Source of the DNA: PFJX01 sp040757575
GTDB lineage: Bacteria > Pseudomonadota > Gammaproteobacteria > Burkholderiales > Thiobacillaceae
Length of the DNA: 64,000 nucleotides
NCBI GenBank assembly: GCA_040757575.1
Contig: JBFLXA010000012.1
Coordinates: 27,773-91,772, forward strand
Reading direction: 5' to 3'
Below are positions 59,731-64,000 of this stretch, piece by piece (position 1 is the first letter of the stretch; every line of letters begins with the position of its first letter). The notes beneath the pieces are model-generated. The model was not told the origin of the DNA. It saw only the letters and a list, made by a program, of their open reading frames with translations, and made no database searches. The position numbers and the translations under genes are program-made.

Positions 59731-60315
59731 TCATTCTTCCGGCCCAAAGCACTTTGCATAATCCGCGCACACCTCACAGGAGGGGGCGCGGCAGACGTAC
59801 ACGCCTTCCCGCTGACACAATTGTTTATAGAGGAATTTCTTCCACTTCATATCGTGAATGTTCTTGGTGGACAGGGCGGGGAAGTTGTCGCCCATGAGGC
59901 GGGTGAGATCCAGCCGGGACCACAGGCCCAGGTCCTGCCAAAGATGGTCGCCGCCCATGCAGGCGGCGGTGACGATGTGGGCCATCCAGGTTTCGGATTC
60001 GTCCAGGCCGGCCTGGTGTTCCAGCAACAGGTCCAGCAGGTCCTGGCGTTCTTCAAGACGGACTGCTTCGGGCCAGGGGGCCTGGTCCAGTTCCAGCAGG
60101 GGGCCGGAATGGGGGAAATGGCGAACCAGCAGACGGGCGAACGCCTCGGGGGTGAGGCCCAGGCCCAGGGGCAGGGCGCCGCCCCCCAGGGCCTGGCTGG
60201 CGATCATCTTGGCGAACAGTTCGCTGTTGGGCAGGCCGGTGGCGTGGGCCATGAGGCGGCCATACAGGCCGGCCAGGGGCAAAGCCTGATCGATATGGGG
60301 GCTGGCGTTGGGCAT
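59731..60315 (-). CDS. nifQ: NifQ, molybdenum-sulfur cluster delivery protein
   Basis: A 194-residue NifQ protein, a Mo/Fe-S donor in FeMo-cofactor synthesis. The C-terminal metal motif C-x4-C-x2-C-x5-C reads CRAPSCEVCADYAKC, and MKWKKFLYKQLC precedes it as in other NifQ. It lies between the ferredoxin genes and draG. Confidence 0.95.
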   Translation of the reverse strand: MPNASPHIDQALPLAGLYGRLMAHATGLPNSELFAKMIASQALGGGALPLGLGLTPEAFARLLVRHFPHSGPLLELDQAPWPEAVRLEERQDLLDLLLEHQAGLDESETWMAHIVTAACMGGDHLWQDLGLWSRLDLTRLMGDNFPALSTKNIHDMKWKKFLYKQLCQREGVYVCRAPSCEVCADYAKCFGPEE

Positions 60316-60341
60316 GATGGGCTCCTTGGAGGTGTAGCCTG

Positions 60342-60398
60342 TCCCTCTCCCCCAGCCCCTCCCCCGCTTGCAGGGGAGGGGGGCGCGGCAGCGCGGGA
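60342..60398. repeat. Palindromic repeat between the ferredoxin gene and nifQ
   Basis: CCCCTCCCCCGC-TT-GCAGGGGAGGGG with CCCTCTCCCCC and GAGAGGGGG outer arms. It is the same family as the copies at mod and nifD-nifK, with one mismatch in the stem. Confidence 0.85.
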
Positions 60399-60405
60399 GA
60401 GGGGG

Positions 60406-60771
60406 TTACTGGTTCGCGCTGGGATATTCCACGGCGATGTCCTCGTCCCGCAGCACCATCTGGCAGGCCAGCCGCCAGGCGGTGTGGGGCACATCGTCCA
60501 CGACCATGGCGTCGATTTCCGCCTGGGTGATCTTGCCTACTTCCTTCAGCACCTTGATCTCCCGGTCGGTGAGGGGGCCGCCCATGGGGCCCTTGCGGGA
60601 CAGGTTGGTGACCTTCACCACGCAGGTACCACATTCGCCGTCCTGGCAGTTGAAGTCGATGGGAATGTGGTTTTCCTTGGCCAGGGTGAGCAGGGTCTTG
60701 GTATGGCTGCCAGCCACGGCGTAGACGGTCTTGTCCTTGTGCAGGGGGCTGGTGAAGGTGACGGTGGGCAT
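60406..60771 (-). CDS. [2Fe-2S] ferredoxin in the nifB operon
   Basis: A 121-residue plant-type [2Fe-2S] ferredoxin: FNCQDGECGTCVVKV (C-x4-C-x2-C) and WRLACQM (fourth Cys), with a beta-grasp N-terminus starting PTVTFTSP. It has an insert between the Cys motifs. The ATG at 60771 is chosen; upstream codons translate only the heptamer array (repeated PHSPFPI). It probably donates electrons for cofactor maturation or nitrogenase. Confidence 0.9.
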   Translation of the reverse strand: MPTVTFTSPLHKDKTVYAVAGSHTKTLLTLAKENHIPIDFNCQDGECGTCVVKVTNLSRKGPMGGPLTDREIKVLKEVGKITQAEIDAMVVDDVPHTAWRLACQMVLRDEDIAVEYPSANQ

Positions 60772-60800
60772 TTGGGGATACTCCTGTGGGTTGGAAAGCG

Positions 60801-60937
60801 GGGGATGGGGGATGGGGAATGGGGAATGGGGAATGGGGAATGGGGAATGGGGAATGGGGAATGGGGAATGGGGAATGGGGAATGGGGGGTGGGGGGCAGG
60901 GGTTTTCTCCCATCCCCCATCCCCCATCCCCCATCAC
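60801..60937. repeat. Ten-copy GGGGAAT array with inverted CCCCCAT array
   Basis: Ten consecutive GGGGAAT units (60814-60883), flanked by GGGGGAT units and followed after GGGGGGTGGGGGGC by CCCATCCCCCATCCCCCATC. It lies between the two [2Fe-2S] ferredoxin genes. It is the longest array in the window and a strong G-quadruplex candidate. Confidence 0.95.
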
Positions 60938-61221
60938 CCGGGCCTAACCACCACTTCGCCGCCCAGGACCTGGGCCTGGCAGGCGAGACGATGGTGGCGG
61001 CCGGCCATGTTTTCCTGGAGGACCTTGTCTTCCAGGACGGACCGCTCGGTCATGTTTTCCATGCCCGAGACGATTTTCATCATGCAGGTGGCGCATTCCC
61101 CTTCCCGGCAGCCGTAGGTGATGCCGGCGCCCACCTTTTCCGAAATCTCGATGAGGCGGGTGCCGGCGGGCACGGTGACGGTGACGCCGATGTCTTCAAA
61201 CGTGACGTTGGCCTTGGGCAT
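60934..61221 (-). CDS. [2Fe-2S] ferredoxin, FdxD-like
   Basis: A 95-residue [2Fe-2S] ferredoxin: YGCREGECATCMMKI and RHHRLACQ contain the four ligands. Its start overlaps the end of the flavodiiron gene by 26 bases, so it is translationally coupled. It may be the redox partner of that protein or a FeSII-like carrier for nitrogenase. Confidence 0.9.
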   Translation of the reverse strand: MPKANVTFEDIGVTVTVPAGTRLIEISEKVGAGITYGCREGECATCMMKIVSGMENMTERSVLEDKVLQENMAGRHHRLACQAQVLGGEVVVRPG

Positions 61222-62521
61222 GGGGGTGTTCCTTGAGGTTGAATGTATTTGCGAGGGGACTGGCGTTGAGTTCTTCCATGGAGATGACCCGCCGGGTCAC
61301 CTGGCCGGTGAGGTGCAGGCCCAGGTCCCGGCCGAAGGCGTGGCACTGGGCCAGTTCCGTGTCGGTGGGGATCAGCTTGACCTTGATGCCCTGCACCGGC
61401 ACCCGCAGCTTCAGGCCCCGCAGCCGGTCTTCCAGCATGGCCACGGCTTCGCCGCTCCAGCCGTAGGAGCCGAAGGCGCCGCCGAGCTTTTCCTTCACGT
61501 TCACCACCGCCAGGGAGGAGAGCAGGTCCCACACGGGCTTCACCGCATCGCCGTTGATGGTGGGGGAGCCCAGCACCAGGGCATCCGCCGCTTCCACCAG
61601 GTCCACGAAGGGGCTGACCTCGCCCCCTTGCAGGTCGTACATGGACACCCGCACGCCGGCGACCGATTCGGCGCCATCCATGACCGCCTGGGCCATGCGG
61701 GCGGTGTTGCCGTAGGCGGAGATGTAGAAGATGAGCAGGGTCTTGTCTTGTTCCGCTTCGTTGGCCAGCTGGGGGGCGGCCAGTTGCCGGTAGCGGCGCA
61801 CGTAGTTGGCCGGGGCGTCCCGCAGGATGGGGCCGTGGGCCGGGGCGATGAGCCGGATGTCCAGGGGCTCGATGAGGTCCAGGGCCGCCAGCACGTGCTC
61901 CCGGAAGGGCCGCATGATGTGCTGGTAGTAGTACTCGAATGAAAAACGGAAATCCCCGGTCTTGTCGTTGAACAGCCGGGCGTCGCAGAAATGGCAGCCG
62001 AACACGTCGCCGGAGAACAGGAAGCCTTCTTCCTCCAGCCAGGTGCACTGGGTGTCGGGCCAGTGCAGGTAGGGGGTGTGCAGGAAGCGCAGGGTGCGGT
62101 CCCCCAGGCTCACGGTGTCGCCGGTGTTCACCGGGGTGTATTCGATGGCGTTGGCGATGTCGTCGCTTTTCAGCAGGCCCTTCAGCATCATCTGGGCCTT
62201 GAAGGAGATGTACAGCCGGGCCTGGGGCGCCCGGCGCATGAGTTCCGGCAGGGCGCCGGTGTGGTCCGGTTCCAGGTGGTTGAGGATGATGGCGGTGATC
62301 TCGTCGTAGCGGGCCACCGTTTCCAGCCGTGCAAAGAAGGCATCCGCGTGGGATTCCTTCACCGTGTCGATGACGGCCACCCCCGCCGAGCCCCGCACGC
62401 AGTAGGCGTTGTAGCTGGTGCCGTTGGCGGTTTTCAGGATGACGTCGAATTCCCGCAGGCCCTGGTCCAGGGCGCCGATCCAGTGGATGCCCGGGGCAAG
62501 GGCCACCGGTCCGGCGTTCAT
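61196..62521 (-). CDS. Flavodiiron (FprA-type) protein
   Basis: A 441-residue A-type flavoprotein. The metallo-beta-lactamase-like diiron domain has NHLEPDHTGAL (His82-x-Glu84-x-Asp86-His87) and FSGDVFGCH, and the flavodoxin domain starts about FYISAYGNTARMAQ. Such enzymes reduce oxygen or NO, so it may protect nitrogenase from oxygen. ATG 62521 is chosen; the gene overlaps its neighbours at both ends. Confidence 0.93.
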   Translation of the reverse strand: MNAGPVALAPGIHWIGALDQGLREFDVILKTANGTSYNAYCVRGSAGVAVIDTVKESHADAFFARLETVARYDEITAIILNHLEPDHTGALPELMRRAPQARLYISFKAQMMLKGLLKSDDIANAIEYTPVNTGDTVSLGDRTLRFLHTPYLHWPDTQCTWLEEEGFLFSGDVFGCHFCDARLFNDKTGDFRFSFEYYYQHIMRPFREHVLAALDLIEPLDIRLIAPAHGPILRDAPANYVRRYRQLAAPQLANEAEQDKTLLIFYISAYGNTARMAQAVMDGAESVAGVRVSMYDLQGGEVSPFVDLVEAADALVLGSPTINGDAVKPVWDLLSSLAVVNVKEKLGGAFGSYGWSGEAVAMLEDRLRGLKLRVPVQGIKVKLIPTDTELAQCHAFGRDLGLHLTGQVTRRVISMEELNASPLANTFNLKEHPHAQGQRHV

Positions 62522-62994
62522 GATGGTGTCCGCTCCCTGCTCAGTTCCCTGCTCTCCTGGCAGGAAGCCGCGTGGAGCCGGCCCGTCTGCCGTGGGCAGG
62601 TTTCCAGGTCTTCCGGGGGGGCGCCCGGTTCCGGCGCCTTCTGGCCCAGGCCGATCCAGGCGTCCACCGCCGCCGGGTCGAAGCCCACCCGGCACTGGCC
62701 GTCCACTTCCATGAGGGGGCGGCGGATCAGCAGGGGTTCGTCCAGCATCAGGGCCAGGGCCTCCTCGCCGCTCAGCCGATGGGGCCAGATGAGGCCGTCC
62801 CGGACCCTGGGGGCGCTGTGGTTGAACCAGTCAGCCACCGGCAAGCTGCCGAAAAAGCCTTGCAGACGTTCTGCCGTCCACTTCTCGGTGAGCAGGTTTT
62901 TGGCCTGCACCGTATGCCCGGCAGCAGCCAGCAACACCTTCTGCCGGGTGTTGTTGATGCAGCCGGGCTTTTCGTAGAAGAGGATGATGGCCAT
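62518..62994 (-). CDS. nifO: Nitrogenase-associated protein NifO (ArsC-like)
   Basis: A 158-residue thioredoxin/ArsC-fold protein starting FYEKPGCINNTRQK, with ERLQGFFGSLPVADWFN and RRPLMEVDGQCRVGFD, matching nitrogenase-associated proteins (NifO). The role is unclear; in Azotobacter NifO affects nitrate/molybdenum use. The stop overlaps the flavodiiron start. Confidence 0.88.
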   Translation of the reverse strand: MAIILFYEKPGCINNTRQKVLLAAAGHTVQAKNLLTEKWTAERLQGFFGSLPVADWFNHSAPRVRDGLIWPHRLSGEEALALMLDEPLLIRRPLMEVDGQCRVGFDPAAVDAWIGLGQKAPEPGAPPEDLETCPRQTGRLHAASCQESRELSRERTPS

Positions 62995-63004
62995 GGGGTT
63001 GTAC

Positions 63005-63313
63005 TCAGCCGGTCTTGTTGGCCAGGGCCGTCTGGTAGGTGGCTTCCACCGCCGCCTGGTATTGGGCGATGAGTTCTGCCGGGATGCCCGTCAGGGAGCC
63101 GATGGGGTTCACCGGTGCCCCCAGGTCATCCAGGATCGCCCCTTCGATGGGGCAGATGCTGGCGCACTGGGCATCCTCGAAATCCCCGGCGCATTCGGTG
63201 CATTTGTCCGGGTTGATGAGGAAGTGGGGGGCCGCCTGGTAGATGGCGTCGTTGGGGCACAGGGGTTCGCAGGCGTAGCAATTGACGCAGGATTCGATGA
63301 TTTCCAGGGCCAT
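63005..63313 (-). CDS. fdxN: 2[4Fe-4S] ferredoxin downstream of nifB
   Basis: A 102-residue ferredoxin with motifs CVNCYACEPLCP and CTECAGDFEDAQCASICP, the same C-x2-C-x8-C-x3-C type as the one at 19530 but with a longer C-terminus. nifB is commonly followed by such an fdxN. It probably serves NifB or nitrogenase electron supply. FdxN naming is by context. Confidence 0.9.
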   Translation of the reverse strand: MALEIIESCVNCYACEPLCPNDAIYQAAPHFLINPDKCTECAGDFEDAQCASICPIEGAILDDLGAPVNPIGSLTGIPAELIAQYQAAVEATYQTALANKTG

Positions 63314-63323
63314 GGCGTGCTCC

Positions 63324-64000
63324 TCAGGCGACCTTCTGGGCCGCGCTGGCCCGGGGTTCCAGTTTTCCGGCGGCGCGCATTTCCTCGTACACCGCCATGA
63401 CAGCTTCCTCGATGGGCTCCATGGCGTGCTCGCCGTTGGGCTGCATGCCGGCCGCCTCCAGGGGACCCCAGGGCTCGTAACCCACCTTGGAACAGAGCAC
63501 CACTTCGCAGCCGGCCAGTTCCCGGATGGTCACGTCCAGGGCCGATTCACCGTCGCCGCAGGTATCCCCGCCCTCACAGTAGGGGATGGTCTTGCGGTGG
63601 CTGATGAAGCGCACGCCGGCCGCGGAGGCCTCATAGACCAGGAATTCCCGGGCGTGGCCGAAGTGCTCGTTGATGACGCCGCCGCCCTTGGTGGCCACGG
63701 CCATGAGCACCGGCCGGGTTTCCACCTTGGGCTTGCCGCCCTCGATGGACACCAGCTGGGCCTTCACCTGGGCCACGGCGGCCCGGGCCTTGTCCTTCTC
63801 TTCCAGTTCCCTGGCGATCTGGGCATGGACCTCGGCCCGCTTCACCATGGCTGCGGCGTAGTCGATCTCCATGTCCTCGATCTTGTCCATGGTGAATTCC
63901 TGGCCCCGGTCTTCACCCAGCAGGCCCACGGCGTCGGCCCGGCACTGGCGGCAGTGGCGCATCATGTTCATGTCGCCGGCGCAGGCGTCCTGGAGCTTCT
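63324..64000 (-). CDS. nifB: FeMo-cofactor biosynthesis protein NifB, C-terminal part
   Basis: The gene runs off the right edge of the window, so the start and the radical-SAM core are not seen. What is visible is the end of the radical-SAM part (HCRQCRADAVGLLGEDRGQEF) and the NifX-like C-terminal domain (LMAVATKGGGVINEHFGHA). NifB makes NifB-co, the core precursor of FeMo-cofactor. It is the first visible gene of the minus-strand nifB-nifQ-draG operon. Confidence 0.95.
   Translation of the reverse strand, partial: KLQDACAGDMNMMRHCRQCRADAVGLLGEDRGQEFTMDKIEDMEIDYAAAMVKRAEVHAQIARELEEKDKARAAVAQVKAQLVSIEGGKPKVETRPVLMAVATKGGGVINEHFGHAREFLVYEASAAGVRFISHRKTIPYCEGGDTCGDGESALDVTIRELAGCEVVLCSKVGYEPWGPLEAAGMQPNGEHAMEPIEEAVMAVYEEMRAAGKLEPRASAAQKVA

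Noticed and set aside
60772..60927. N-terminal extension of the [2Fe-2S] ferredoxin with repeated PHSPFPI
   Set aside because: It is only the translation of the heptamer array. The conserved ferredoxin starts at ATG 60771.
60801..60937. CRISPR array
   Set aside because: Units are 7 bases with no spacers and there are no cas genes.

Overview
The window is high-GC proteobacterial DNA. It looks like a diazotrophic betaproteobacterium of the Rhodocyclales type (Azospira/Azoarcus/Dechloromonas-like). The grounds are a molybdenum nif cluster with draT divergent from nifH, a NifL/NifA pair, an rnf operon with its own NifA/sigma-54 promoter, and a modEABC block. The taxonomic placement is inference from gene content and order only.

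Layout. (1) 1-12.9 kb is an accessory anti-phage/restriction island. It has a SNF2-type helicase followed by an AIPR-family protein, then a tightly overlapping operon of DUF5131 (Gp37/Gp68-like), TcmP, type III Mod, RhuM and type III Res. (2) 13.1-24.8 kb is the nif core: a Gly/Cys-tailed membrane protein and draT on the minus strand, then nifH-nifD-nifK-nifT-ferredoxin-nifY-small ORF-modE-modA-modB-modC-GNAT on the plus strand. (3) 24.8-37.9 kb is one long minus-strand operon for a membrane-bound respiratory complex in which Mrp-type antiporter subunits are joined to complex-I/hydrogenase-like subunits. Its order resembles archaeal Mbx/Mbs complexes, but two antiporter subunits are fused and a NuoI-like ferredoxin is fused to an NfnL/GltD-type NADPH flavoprotein. 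A ferritin-like protein, a UspA protein and an ion transporter follow. (4) 38.2-47.7 kb holds a C_GCAxxG_C_C protein, a lipoprotein, a CzcCBA-type metal efflux operon and a divergent two-component system. (5) 47.8-53.3 kb holds nifL-nifA and an AAA+ ATPase with two small ORFs (minus strand). (6) 53.4-58.2 kb is rnfABCDGEH (plus strand), damaged by two runs of 100 N. (7) 58.3-64 kb is a minus-strand nifB operon: nifB (cut by the window end), ferredoxin, nifO, a flavodiiron-like protein, two [2Fe-2S] ferredoxins, nifQ, draG and an Rrf2 regulator.

How it fits together. NifL/NifA controls sigma-54 promoters; I can see complete UAS plus -24/-12 sets at nifH and at rnfA. ModABC supplies molybdate, NifB/NifQ/NifY/NifO serve cofactor assembly, and DraT/DraG switch NifH (Arg101) off and on. 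Rnf and several ferredoxins supply low-potential electrons. The Mbx-like complex could be a second ion-coupled NADPH/ferredoxin machine, and its degenerate active-site residues argue that it is neither an ordinary hydrogenase nor ordinary complex I. This is the strongest candidate for an undescribed system here.

Two families of non-coding repeats run through the window: a CCCCTCCCCCGC-loop-GCGGGGGAGGGG palindrome and a GGGGAAT-type heptamer array paired with its inverted copy. They sit almost exclusively in short gaps between genes, mostly of the nif/rnf clusters, and in several places have become part of the coding ends of genes.
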